46,203 bases of DNA from Actinomycetota bacterium (GCA_009919275.1 RGCG01000008.1:1-46203), one strand, 5' to 3'. Counted from the first letter of the stretch, positions 1 to 7,489 are shown. Program-made: numbers and translations. Notes: generated from the letters alone by a model not told the origin.

Positions 1-20
1 CGGGGGCCCGAAGGCCCCCG
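1..20 (-). terminator. Probable intrinsic terminator of glutamine synthetase II
   Basis: A perfect inverted repeat with 7-bp GC-only arms (CGGGGGC / GCCCCCG) around a 6-nt loop lies about 35 nt beyond the stop codon of the minus-strand glutamine synthetase gene. The expected U-run would lie outside the window, so only the hairpin can be seen. Confidence 0.6.
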
Positions 21-54
21 GAACGCATTGTCGGTTGTTCGTCGGTGTGACGGA

Positions 55-996
55 TCAGGCGCCGCAGACCGTCTCGAGGATGAGACGGGTCACGGTGTAG
101 GGGTCGCAGTTGGCGTTCGGGCGGCGGTCTTCTGCATAGCCCTTGCCGTCGCGGCCGACCGTCCACGGAATGCGGATCGAGGCGCCGCGGTGCGAGATCC
201 CGTAGCTGAACTTGTTCCACGGCGCAGTCTCGTGCTTGCCCGTGAGGCGGCTTTGGATGTCGTGGCCGTAGTTCTCGACGTGCTCCATGACGCGCGTGCC
301 GATTGCCTCGCATGCGGCGGTGATCGCCTTCATGTTGGTGTCCTCGCGCATGGCCTTGGTGGAGAAGTTGGTGTGGGCACCGGCGCCGTTCCAGTCGCCC
401 TTCATCGGCTTCGCGGCAAGCGAGATCACGACGTCGTAGTCCTCGGCGATGCGGTGCAACAGCCAGCGTGCAACGGTGAGGTGGTCGGACACGGTGACTG
501 CATCGGCGGCGCCGATCTGGAATTCCCACTGTCCGGGCATGACTTCGGCGTTCGTGCCCTCGATGAGGAGACCGGCTTCCATGCAGGCTTCGGTGTGCTC
601 TTCGATGATCTGGCGACCAACGACTCGACCCGCGCCCACGCCGCAGTAGTACGGACCCTGCGGTGCGGGCATGCCGCCACCTGCGGGGAAGCCGAACGGC
701 GTGCCGTCGGTGCGCATCATCGTGTATTCCTGTTCGATGCCGTAGATCATCTCGGCCGACTTGAACTTCTCGGCCGCAGCGACACAAGCCGCGCGTGTGT
801 TGGTGGGGTGTGGCTCACCGGTTTGCGCGAGGAGAACGCAGTCCGACTTGTCACCGGTTGCCTGCTCGGTCGATGAACCGTCGAATCCCCACATCGGAGG
901 GGTGGTGACGTCGTCTTTCAGGATCTTGGTCTTCGAGCGCAGCAACGGCGTGGGCTCGGTGCCGTCGATCCAGATGTATTCCGCCTGATAGGGCAC
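55..996 (-). CDS. glnII: Glutamine synthetase type II (GSII)
   Basis: Cytoplasmic enzyme that makes glutamine from glutamate, ammonia and ATP. The 313-residue protein carries the GSII signatures: an N-terminal AEYIWIDG strand, WGFDGSST, GIEQEYT, NAEVMPGQWEFQ, GAGAHTNFSTKAMR and RGASIRIPW with EDRRPNANCDPY near the C-terminus. This is the eukaryote-like type, not GlnA-I. The GTG start at 996 is preceded by AAGGAG at a good distance. The protein is about 30 residues shorter than usual GSII: the segment after KSDCVL that normally holds the conserved DPxRxxxN stretch of the beta-grasp domain is missing in frame (junction near 829-837), and the C-terminal tail is short. It is transcribed divergently from nadE, a glutamine consumer. 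Family assignment is firm; activity of this shortened version is uncertain. Confidence 0.93.
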   Translation of the reverse strand: MPYQAEYIWIDGTEPTPLLRSKTKILKDDVTTPPMWGFDGSSTEQATGDKSDCVLLAQTGEPHPTNTRAACVAAAEKFKSAEMIYGIEQEYTMMRTDGTPFGFPAGGGMPAPQGPYYCGVGAGRVVGRQIIEEHTEACMEAGLLIEGTNAEVMPGQWEFQIGAADAVTVSDHLTVARWLLHRIAEDYDVVISLAAKPMKGDWNGAGAHTNFSTKAMREDTNMKAITAACEAIGTRVMEHVENYGHDIQSRLTGKHETAPWNKFSYGISHRGASIRIPWTVGRDGKGYAEDRRPNANCDPYTVTRLILETVCGA

Positions 997-1113
997 TTGG
1001 GGTCTCCTTCACAATGAGGGGTTCTGAACGGGGTAATCCTGCCGTCGGGCAGTTTCCCTTCCATGTCCCGATTGTGAACGCTGTGTAAAGACGCACCGCG
1101 ATGGACCCCTCGG

Positions 1114-1119
1114 TAGCCT
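1114..1119 (+). promoter_or_regulatory. Leaderless -10 box for nadE (TAGCCT)
   Basis: TAGCCT ends 6 nt before the GTG start of nadE, and no Shine-Dalgarno sequence is seen. The same TANNNT-N6-8-start arrangement recurs at about ten other genes in this window, which suggests that transcription starts at or next to the start codon. Confidence 0.55.
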
Positions 1120-1125
1120 CACGCC

Positions 1126-2775
1126 GTGGCGAAGCTGCGCCTCGGACTGGCCCAAATCAACCCCACCGTGGGAAATCTGGCGGACAACACCGCTGTGATT
1201 TCGCGTGTCTACGTCGAGGCGGCGGCCGCGGGGTGCGATGTCGTTGCCTTTCCCGAGCTCGCCATCACCGGGTATCCACCCGAGGATCTCGTTTTGAAGC
1301 CGGGCTTCATCGTCGACAATCGCCGGGCGCTCGACATGCTCGTGGCGTCGACGGGGTCAACGACGCTCGTCGTCGGCTTCGTCGACCATGCCGAGATGAC
1401 CGTGAACGGAGTTGCCGAGAGGCTCCTCTTCAACGCTGCGGCCGTGGCGCGCGACGGAAAACTGCTCGGGATCTATCGCAAGCAGTTGTTGCCGAACTAC
1501 AGCGTCTTTGATGAAGAGCGGTATTTCGTGCCCGGGCCCGAAGATCAGCCAACCTTCGACGTTGCCGGTCAACGTGTCGCGATCTCGATCTGCGAAGACC
1601 TCTGGGCCGAGGGGCCTGTTGCTCAACAAGCCGAACAAGGTGCCCAACTGATCATCAGCATCAACGGGTCTCCGTTCCACCGGGAAAAACCCGAGGTACG
1701 TCGCGACCTGGTTGCCGGACGTGCGCGCGACAACAAGGTTGTCGTCGCGTACGTCAATCAGGTGGGCGGACAGGACGAGCTCGTCTTCGACGGCGGGTCG
1801 CTGATTGCCGACGCACGTGGTCTGATTGCCGCGCAGAGTCCTTTCTTCGTTGACGATCTGTTGGTTGTCGACATCAGCAACGACGGAAGCGTCTCCCCGG
1901 TCGCGACGGCCGACGACGCCGAAGACGACGAACTTGCACGGGTGTACGACGCACTGGTTCTCGGCACACGCGATTACGTACGGAAGAACGGGTTCACCGA
2001 TGTCGTCCTCGGCTTGTCGGGAGGAATCGACTCGGCGCTCGTCGCCGCGGTCGCCGTCGATGCGCTGGGTGCCGAACACGTCCACGGCGTGTCGATGCCC
2101 TCGCGCTATTCGAGCGAGGGATCAATAACCGACGCCACGACACTTGCGACGAATCTCGGTATCGATCTGCGCCTGATTCCGATCGAACCGGCGTTCGGCG
2201 CCTATCTCGACATGCTCGCCGAATCGTTTGCGGGCAAACCAGCCGACCTCACCGAGGAAAACCTGCAGAGTCGCGTCCGCGGCACGGTGGTGATGGCGTT
2301 GTCGAACAAGCACGGATGGATGGTGCTGACGACCGGCAACAAGAGCGAAATGGCCGTCGGTTACTTCACTCTCTACGGCGACTCCGTTGGTGGATACGCC
2401 GTCATCAAGGACGTGTTCAAGCTCACCGTGTACGACCTGTGTCACCACGTGAATCGTCGGGCGGGACGTGAGATCATCCCGCGCGAGATCATCGACAAAC
2501 CGCCGTCGGCGGAGTTGCGTCCCGACCAGCGCGACGATCAGTCGTTGCCTGCGTACGACGTGCTCGACCCGATTCTCGAGATGTACGTGGAAGACGACAT
2601 GACGGCGGCCGACATCATCGCGCTCGGCCATGACGAGGCGCTCGTGCGACGAATCGCCCGTCTCGTCGACATGAACGAATACAAGCGCCGCCAGTGTCCG
2701 CCCGGCGTGCGCATCTCAACAAAAGCGTTCGGAAAGGATCGGCGGCTGCCGATCACGAACGCCTACCGTGGCTGA
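1126..2775 (+). CDS. nadE: Glutamine-dependent NAD+ synthetase
   Basis: Final step of NAD+ synthesis: amidation of nicotinic acid adenine dinucleotide using ATP and ammonia channelled from glutamine. The 549-residue protein has the two-domain form. An N-terminal nitrilase/glutaminase domain (about 1-260) carries a candidate catalytic triad of Glu44 (AFPEL), Lys119 (YRKQLLPNY) and Cys156 (SICEDLW). A C-terminal synthetase domain carries the PP-loop SGGIDS at 298-303 and the TTGNKSE motif. The GTG start is preceded by a TAGCCT box and fits a leaderless message. The 3' end overlaps the convergent MFS gene by 23 bp. Length and motifs are normal and no defect is visible. Confidence 0.97.
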   Translation: MAKLRLGLAQINPTVGNLADNTAVISRVYVEAAAAGCDVVAFPELAITGYPPEDLVLKPGFIVDNRRALDMLVASTGSTTLVVGFVDHAEMTVNGVAERLLFNAAAVARDGKLLGIYRKQLLPNYSVFDEERYFVPGPEDQPTFDVAGQRVAISICEDLWAEGPVAQQAEQGAQLIISINGSPFHREKPEVRRDLVAGRARDNKVVVAYVNQVGGQDELVFDGGSLIADARGLIAAQSPFFVDDLLVVDISNDGSVSPVATADDAEDDELARVYDALVLGTRDYVRKNGFTDVVLGLSGGIDSALVAAVAVDALGAEHVHGVSMPSRYSSEGSITDATTLATNLGIDLRLIPIEPAFGAYLDMLAESFAGKPADLTEENLQSRVRGTVVMALSNKHGWMVLTTGNKSEMAVGYFTLYGDSVGGYAVIKDVFKLTVYDLCHHVNRRAGREIIPREIIDKPPSAELRPDQRDDQSLPAYDVLDPILEMYVEDDMTAADIIALGHDEALVRRIARLVDMNEYKRRQCPPGVRISTKAFGKDRRLPITNAYRG

Positions 2776-3925
2776 GAATCAGCATCGCGGTTGCTGCCGC
2801 GAACAGCGCTGAACCAACGGCAGCGGGCTCGACGCCGTAGATGTCGTACAGCCGTGTCGCTGCGATCGAGACCGAGGCCCGACCGAGCGTTCCTGCCCCG
2901 AGAAGCAGCCCCATTCCGCGACCCCGTCGGCCGGGAACGAGTTGAGTCCCGATGGGAAGAAGGCTCACGATGGCGAACTCGAAGCCGAGGATGACCAATG
3001 CCAAACCAATGAGTGCGGGGCCGAGGCGGTCACCAACCAATGCAATGAGCAAGGCGGACGGGATCATGATCGTGGCCCCGAGCGCCACACTGCGTTGTTT
3101 GCCCCACACGTCGGTGAATCGAGCGCTCGAAGTCGACGAGACGAGCTCGGCGAGTCCGAGCGAGAAGCCGACGGCCGCAAGACCGGCTTCGGTGAAGCCG
3201 AATGTGTCTTCGAGAAAAGGGCCGAAGGTGACGAAGATGCATTGGATTGCCCCCATCAGGGTGAAACACGAAGCGATGGCGAGCCAACTGCCCGGACGCA
3301 GCACCCCGTGTTCACCGGTGTCCGGTTCGTCGTGTTGGTGAACCACGTCGTCGACCGCCGGAAGCCGACTGCTCACGCGCCATGCCAAGAGCAGCACGCC
3401 AAGAGCGGCCGCGAAGTAGGCGAAGCGCCAGTCGAGTACGGCGGTGATGAGACCGAGCGAACTGACACCGACGAGCATGCCGAGCGCCCACGAGATCTCG
3501 GTGAAGCCGACGACCGCGCTTCGACGGTTCCACGGGACATGATCGGCGATCCATGCACTCAGCGCCACGTCGAAACCCACTTTCGCCGCGCCGAGAACGA
3601 TGATCGCAAAGGTGAAAACCGCGAGATTCGGTGCCGCGCCCGCGAGCACCGCACCAACTGCGACCCCGACGAGCGAAAGACGCATCGCTTGGCGGCGGGT
3701 CATTCCATCGACGCGTTGGCCGATGAGGGGTGAAGCGAGACCCGTCAGCTCGGACACCGTGAGGGCGATACCCATTTGCGAGATCGACATGTCGAAACCA
3801 CGTGCGATCGTCGCGAGAAATGGTGGGGCAAATCGATACGCCGCGTTTGCGGTGGTGCGCGCAATCGTCAGCATGACGACGTGCCGACGCACGACGGGCG
3901 AGAACGACTCGTCGAAGCGGCGCAT
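2753..3925 (-). CDS. MFS transporter
   Basis: A 390-residue inner-membrane protein of the major facilitator superfamily with about 12 hydrophobic helices. It has an RVDGMTRRQAM stretch in the loop after helix 2, where MFS proteins carry their conserved loop motif, and a second-half loop SARFTDVWGKQRSVALG resembling its repeat. The substrate cannot be told from sequence; the fold resembles multidrug or sugar efflux carriers. I chose the ATG at 3925 because it lies 2 nt after the stop codon of the upstream phosphatase gene, implying co-transcription and translational coupling; a longer reading frame continues backwards into that gene in another frame and is unlikely to be used. Confidence 0.88.
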   Translation of the reverse strand: MRRFDESFSPVVRRHVVMLTIARTTANAAYRFAPPFLATIARGFDMSISQMGIALTVSELTGLASPLIGQRVDGMTRRQAMRLSLVGVAVGAVLAGAAPNLAVFTFAIIVLGAAKVGFDVALSAWIADHVPWNRRSAVVGFTEISWALGMLVGVSSLGLITAVLDWRFAYFAAALGVLLLAWRVSSRLPAVDDVVHQHDEPDTGEHGVLRPGSWLAIASCFTLMGAIQCIFVTFGPFLEDTFGFTEAGLAAVGFSLGLAELVSSTSSARFTDVWGKQRSVALGATIMIPSALLIALVGDRLGPALIGLALVILGFEFAIVSLLPIGTQLVPGRRGRGMGLLLGAGTLGRASVSIAATRLYDIYGVEPAAVGSALFAAATAMLILSHGRRS

Positions 3926-3927
3926 CG

Positions 3928-4536
3928 TCAGAGTGTGTTGCTGATGGTTGCGTTGCGCAGAACGTTGATCGATTCCTCGACGCTCAGCGTGCCGTCGTCG
4001 GACACGCTGAACCAACAACCCTCGAGGTTGCGGTGGTTGCGTTGGTCGGGGTAGCCGAGCACGCGCCGCATCACCCGAATGACTCCGCTGTGCGTCACGA
4101 CGAGCCCGGTGCCGGATGTGAAGTCGCGATGGTGTTCATTCGTGAGGTCGACCAGCACGCGGCGAACCCGGTCGAACACCGACTCGTCGGCTTCGTAGCC
4201 GGGTGGACGCATGTCATTGTCGAGGAATCCCGGGAACTGGCGTTCGATGTCGCGACGCGTGAGGCCCTGCCAGGGTCCGACGTCGATCTCACGCAGGCCC
4301 GCGCGTGGCGCGAGGCGCGGAACGGAAAGTTCACGGGCAATGATCACCGCAGTGTCGGAGGCGCGCGACAAGTCGCTCGAAGTGACGTAGTCGAAGCCCT
4401 TCAGTTTGCGCGCGGCTGCGGCGGCTTGGCGGCGTCCCTCTGCAGTAAGGGGGGAATCCGCATGACCCTGCATCCGACCAACCGAGTTCCATTCGGACTG
4501 GCCGTGACGAACGAGCAGGAATCGGGCTGACGGCAC
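3928..4536 (-). CDS. Histidine phosphatase family protein (phosphoglycerate mutase-like)
   Basis: A 202-residue cytosolic protein of the histidine phosphatase superfamily. The phosphohistidine loop RHGQSEWN begins near residue 10 and the second catalytic histidine is in VVTHSGVIRV. These are the hallmarks of cofactor-dependent phosphoglycerate mutase and related phosphatases (GpmB, CobC, SixA-like); at this length it is more likely a broad phosphatase than a glycolytic mutase. The GTG start at 4536 lies 7 nt after a TAGCCT -10 box on the minus strand. It heads a two-gene unit with the MFS transporter. In mycobacteria a phosphoglycerate mutase-family gene also lies close to mshA. Confidence 0.9.
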   Translation of the reverse strand: MPSARFLLVRHGQSEWNSVGRMQGHADSPLTAEGRRQAAAAARKLKGFDYVTSSDLSRASDTAVIIARELSVPRLAPRAGLREIDVGPWQGLTRRDIERQFPGFLDNDMRPPGYEADESVFDRVRRVLVDLTNEHHRDFTSGTGLVVTHSGVIRVMRRVLGYPDQRNHRNLEGCWFSVSDDGTLSVEESINVLRNATISNTL

Positions 4537-4543
4537 GACCTGC

Positions 4544-4549
4544 AGGCTA
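4544..4549 (-). promoter_or_regulatory. Leaderless -10 box for the histidine phosphatase gene (TAGCCT)
   Basis: On the minus strand, TAGCCT is followed by 7 nt and then the GTG start. It is the same hexamer as upstream of nadE. It lies back to back with the moaD-like promoter, the two boxes being about 50 nt apart. Confidence 0.5.
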
Positions 4550-4597
4550 TTCGGCGAAGATGCCGCCGTTGCCGCCCACCCGCCCGTGAATCACCAA

Positions 4598-4603
4598 TAC
4601 CCT
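4598..4603 (+). promoter_or_regulatory. Leaderless -10 box for the MoaD-like gene (TACCCT)
   Basis: TACCCT is followed by 7 nt and the ATG at 4611. No Shine-Dalgarno sequence is present. Confidence 0.5.
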
Positions 4604-4610
4604 GTGGCAG

Positions 4611-4850
4611 ATGGCGACCCTGCGTCTTTTTGCTGCCGCCCGTGAGGCGGCCGGCCGGGGTTCCGAAGTCATCGATGCACCGACTGTCGGTGCTCTTTTG
4701 GACGAAGCATGCCGACGGTACGGCAGCGGATTCGTCGCTGTGCTCGCCACGTGTCGAGTGTGGTGCAACGGCGACGAAACACATCGCGACGCGCCACTTT
4801 CCGCAACCGACGAGGTGGCTGTCCTCCCGCCGGTTTCCGGCGGGTTCTAG
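4611..4850 (+). CDS. MoaD/ThiS-family ubiquitin-like sulfur carrier
   Basis: A 79-residue beta-grasp protein. In this family a C-terminal Gly-Gly is adenylated and then thiocarboxylated to donate sulfur (molybdopterin synthase small subunit, thiazole or cysteine synthesis). The sequence has the MATLRLFAAAREAAG start and the VAVLPPVSGG end typical of MoaD. It ends SGGF: one phenylalanine follows the diglycine, so the carrier would need trimming before activation. No MoaE, MoeB or JAMM peptidase gene is in the window, so the pathway is unknown. The TAG stop is also the first half of a TAGAGT hexamer upstream of the next gene, which lies in the same frame. Confidence 0.8.
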   Translation: MATLRLFAAAREAAGRGSEVIDAPTVGALLDEACRRYGSGFVAVLATCRVWCNGDETHRDAPLSATDEVAVLPPVSGGF

Positions 4851-4853
4851 AGT
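4848..4853 (+). promoter_or_regulatory. Possible -10 box overlapping the moaD-like stop codon (TAGAGT)
   Basis: The TAG stop of the MoaD-like gene forms the first half of TAGAGT. Six nucleotides later, in the frame of the next gene, is an ATC codon (4860) rather than ATG or GTG; the first conventional start in that frame is TTG at 4881. Confidence 0.3.
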
Positions 4854-4880
4854 ACGAGCATCGCTGCACCAGACGAACCC

Positions 4881-5372
4881 TTGTCGGACGCATCCGCCGA
4901 CCCGACGTCGCTGTCTCTCGGCGAACTGCGTGCGTTGCGCGCTCAACTGCAGCAGGAAGAAGATGTCGTGTCGTTCGTTCGTCGTATCGCACAGGGGCGA
5001 CTCGACATCGTTCGCGAAGAGCGGGTTCGTCGGGAAAGCGGCCTGCATGCAACCGCCGAGCCAGGCGCGCTCGCGGCGGTCTTTGGCCAACAACAAGGCG
5101 CGGGTTCGGTTCGACCGCCGCGTGATACCGATGTGAGCGCCGACCATCCTCGCGTGGTGGAATTGACCGAGATCTGTGACCGTCTCCACTTTGCCGACTT
5201 CGCCGATCTCGACGCCGGAGAATTGACCGCCCTCGAGTCCGCTTTGTCGGGGTTCGAGTCCGCACAGTCGGCTGATCGCAGGGAGTTGTTCGCACGTATC
5301 GATGTGTTGAGTCGCGAGCTCGTCGACCGCTACAAGAGCGGTGGGGCGACGGTCGACAGCCTTCTCGACTGA
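4881..5372 (+). CDS. RsiG-like (AmfC-type) putative c-di-GMP-binding anti-sigma factor
   Basis: A 163-residue, Ala/Leu/Arg/Glu-rich helical protein with no signal peptide. Residues Glu27, Ser31, Arg34, Gln38 and Asp42 match exactly the E(X3)S(X2)R(X3)Q(X3)D c-di-GMP signature known from Streptomyces RsiG, the anti-sigma factor that holds WhiG when armed with c-di-GMP. A second copy near the C-terminus, Glu126, Ser130, Arg133, Phe137, Asp141, keeps four of the five positions, with Gln replaced by Phe. Two motifs on two helices is the arrangement of the Streptomyces protein. The start is uncertain: the first usual codon is TTG at 4881, while an ATC at 4860 sits at leaderless spacing from a TAGAGT box. 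It is followed by an XRE regulator. Motif match is seen directly; the partner sigma factor is not in the window. Confidence 0.75.
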   Translation: MSDASADPTSLSLGELRALRAQLQQEEDVVSFVRRIAQGRLDIVREERVRRESGLHATAEPGALAAVFGQQQGAGSVRPPRDTDVSADHPRVVELTEICDRLHFADFADLDAGELTALESALSGFESAQSADRRELFARIDVLSRELVDRYKSGGATVDSLLD

Positions 5373-5379
5373 CAAGCGT

Positions 5380-5405
5380 GAAATACCCGATAATCCGGGT
5401 ATTTC
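5380..5405. repeat. Perfect 10-bp inverted repeat, candidate operator of the XRE gene
   Basis: GAAATACCCG, a 6-nt spacer ATAATC, then CGGGTATTTC: a perfect 26-bp dyad located 43-69 nt upstream of the XRE regulator start. It is AT-richer than its surroundings and has no following T-run, so an operator for autoregulation fits better than a terminator of the preceding gene. Confidence 0.65.
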
Positions 5406-5448
5406 GCCAAAGTAGCCAATCGGCATTTTCGTCACTAGACAGTTGCCG

Positions 5449-5805
5449 ATGGACAAGCGACTCGTCGACCTCGGTGACTTCATTCGTCAGCGCCGCGAAG
5501 CCGCCCAGCAGTCGATTCGCGACTTGTCGCGACTTGCCGGCGTGTCGAATCCCTATCTCTCGCAGATCGAACGTGGCCTGCGCAAGCCGTCGGCCGAAAT
5601 CCTCCAACAGATCGCCCGCGCACTGCATGTCTCGGCTGAAACGCTCTACGTTCGAGCGGGCTTCCTCGATGGTGACAGTGCCCGCGCAACCGCTCCTGCT
5701 CCGTCGGTCGAAGAGGCCGTTCTTGCCGACCCTCTGCTGTCGACGGAACAGAAGAACACCCTTCTCAGCGTGTACCGCACGTACGTCAACCCGGCGGCCG
5801 GCTGA
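5449..5805 (+). CDS. XRE-family helix-turn-helix transcriptional regulator
   Basis: A 118-residue DNA-binding protein. Residues about 5-65 form a Cro/CI-type HTH: LGDFIRQRREAAQQSIRDLSRLAGVSNPYLSQIERGLRKPSAEIL, with the recognition helix around SNPYLSQIERG. The C-terminal 50 residues are a short tail with no known sensor domain. The ATG at 5449 is preferred over TTG at 5443; a weak box, TAGACA, ends 7 nt before the ATG. It sits 76 nt after the RsiG-like gene, and a perfect inverted repeat in the gap is a plausible autoregulatory site. mshA starts 1 nt after its stop, so regulator and mycothiol gene are likely one transcript. Confidence 0.9.
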   Translation: MDKRLVDLGDFIRQRREAAQQSIRDLSRLAGVSNPYLSQIERGLRKPSAEILQQIARALHVSAETLYVRAGFLDGDSARATAPAPSVEEAVLADPLLSTEQKNTLLSVYRTYVNPAAG

Positions 5806-5806
5806 C

Positions 5807-7021
5807 ATGAAGCGCGTCGCGGTTCTCTCGATGCACACCTCGCCACTCGCGCAACCGGGTGTTGGTGACGGTGGCGGAATGAACGTCTACGTTCGCGAAC
5901 TCGTGTCAGCGTTGGCGCACGCCGGCCTCGACTGCACCACCTACACCCGCGCGTGGCGTCCCGGACTGCCCGAGGTTGTGAACGTCGAGCCGAATCATCG
6001 GGTGGTGCACATCGAAGCCGGCGATTTCGACCTGCCGAAACACGATCTCCTCTCCGTGGTTGATCCGTTTGCCGACGGAGTGCGCAAACACATCGGGGCC
6101 TCGGGAGGCGTCGATGTGTTGCATGCGAACTACTGGCTGTCGGGCATGGCCGGACATCGTTTGAAGCACGAACTCGACCTGCCATTGGTGATGACGTTCC
6201 ACACGTTCGCGCGCGTGAAGGCACAGGGCGGCGACCCCGAACCGGTGTCGCGCGAGGAAGCCGAAGCGTCAATCATCGGCTGCACCGACGCGATCTGTGT
6301 GTCCTGCACCGAAGAAGAGCGGCAGTTCCGTTCGCTCTACGGCAATCCACCCGGTTCGATCGAGATCGTCGCCCCGGGTGTCGAGCACGCGTTTTTTGCA
6401 CCGGGCGAAAAGCGCGGTGCACGTCATGCGCTGCGCATTCCCATCGACGTTCCGGTGATGCTGTTCGTCGGTCGAATCCAACCCCTCAAGGGTCTCGATG
6501 TCGCGGTCGAAACCCTTGCCAGGCTCGACAACCCTCGCGCCCGCCTCGTCGTGGTGGGCGGAGCAAGCGGAGCAGATGGCGAAGCCGAAGTGAACCGCGT
6601 GCATGCACTCGCCGAATCCCTGGGCGTGGTTGATCGCATCGACTTCGTGGCGCCGCAGGCACACCACATCTTGTCGACGTACTACCGAGCCGCCGACGTC
6701 GTCATCGTGCCGTCGCGCAGCGAGAGTTTCGGTCTGGTTGCTCTTGAGGCCGCGGCCTGCGGAGTGCCCGTGGTTGCAAGCGGAGTGGGTGGTCTCATCA
6801 CCATCGTCGACGACGGTGTCACGGGACATCTGGTCTCTGATCGCGACCCCGATGTCTTTGCGCAACACGTGAACGCAATCATCGCGAATCCGGTTGCTGC
6901 GGGTGTCATGGGCGCGCGTGCCGCCGACAAGGCGCGGCGTTACACATGGAGCTTCGCGGCTGCGAGGTTGCGTCGCGCATACACCGATGTGACGACGCGT
7001 GAACGCGTCGCCTGCCGGTAG
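5807..7021 (+). CDS. mshA: D-inositol-3-phosphate glycosyltransferase, mycothiol synthesis
   Basis: First committed step of mycothiol synthesis: transfer of N-acetylglucosamine from UDP-GlcNAc to 1L-myo-inositol 1-phosphate. The 404-residue protein is a GT-B, GT4-family enzyme. It opens with VAVLSMHTSPLAQPGVGDGGGMNVYVREL, typical of MshA, carries FVGRIQPLKG at the domain junction and PSRSESFGLVALEAAACG as the nucleotide-sugar EX7E-type motif. The ATG start at 5807 directly follows the XRE stop. Mycothiol is confined to Actinomycetota, so this gene anchors the taxonomy. A YbjN-family gene follows, as in mycobacteria. Some homologs are annotated as sucrose synthase-like or general GT4 enzymes, but the N-terminus favours MshA. 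Confidence 0.92.
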   Translation: MKRVAVLSMHTSPLAQPGVGDGGGMNVYVRELVSALAHAGLDCTTYTRAWRPGLPEVVNVEPNHRVVHIEAGDFDLPKHDLLSVVDPFADGVRKHIGASGGVDVLHANYWLSGMAGHRLKHELDLPLVMTFHTFARVKAQGGDPEPVSREEAEASIIGCTDAICVSCTEEERQFRSLYGNPPGSIEIVAPGVEHAFFAPGEKRGARHALRIPIDVPVMLFVGRIQPLKGLDVAVETLARLDNPRARLVVVGGASGADGEAEVNRVHALAESLGVVDRIDFVAPQAHHILSTYYRAADVVIVPSRSESFGLVALEAAACGVPVVASGVGGLITIVDDGVTGHLVSDRDPDVFAQHVNAIIANPVAAGVMGARAADKARRYTWSFAAARLRRAYTDVTTRERVACR

Positions 7022-7027
7022 TCGACC

Positions 7028-7489
7028 ATGAGCGAGATCTGGGCCGAGGCCGACCGCGGAATCCTGGCGCGGCAGATCGACGAATGGCTCGCCACATACA
7101 AGGAGAACAATTCGTTGTGTCTCGAGGTCGGTAGGGACCCCGACGACGACATGCACTGGTTCGTCCGGATGAAGGGCGAGGAAAAAGAGTTCACGACGGT
7201 GTGGCTCACGCTCGGGCAGAGAACATTGCAGTACGAGACCTACGTGATGCCGGCCCCCGAAGAGAACGCGGAAAGCCTCTACGAGCAGGCACTGCGTCGT
7301 AACAACAAGTTGGTGGGGGCCGCCTTCTCCATCGGGATTGAAGACGCACTGTTCCTTCGCGGTGAGCTGTTGATTGCCTCGGTCAGCGAACCCGAACTCG
7401 ATCGTGTTCTCGGCACGCTGTACGCGACGGTCGAACGGCACTTCCCGGTGCTCATTCGCATCGGATTTGCCAGCCGTTTCGCATCCTGA
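7028..7489 (+). CDS. YbjN domain-containing protein
   Basis: A 153-residue cytoplasmic protein with the YbjN fold: an N-terminal helix (ILARQIDEWLATYKEN), then a beta-rich section (WFVRMKGEEKEFTTVWLTLGQRTLQYETYVMPAPEENAESLYEQALRRN) and a C-terminal helix. YbjN proteins are related to type III secretion chaperones, and their actinobacterial role is not established. It lies 6 nt after mshA; an mshA-YbjN pair also occurs in mycobacteria, which supports a shared operon and perhaps a link to thiol metabolism (inference). Confidence 0.85.
   Translation: MSEIWAEADRGILARQIDEWLATYKENNSLCLEVGRDPDDDMHWFVRMKGEEKEFTTVWLTLGQRTLQYETYVMPAPEENAESLYEQALRRNNKLVGAAFSIGIEDALFLRGELLIASVSEPELDRVLGTLYATVERHFPVLIRIGFASRFAS

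Noticed and set aside
1072..1089. TTGTGAACGCTGTGTAAA as a Rex operator between glnII and nadE
   Set aside because: Only the left half matches the TTGTGAA-N4-TTCACAA pattern; the right half does not.
997..1125. GlnR-type boxes upstream of glutamine synthetase II
   Set aside because: Single GTTTC and GTAAT-like words exist but not at the repeated spacing of GlnR sites.
6269..7441. Minus-strand reading frame of 390 residues opposite mshA and ybjN
   Set aside because: Composition and lack of motifs mark it as a shadow.
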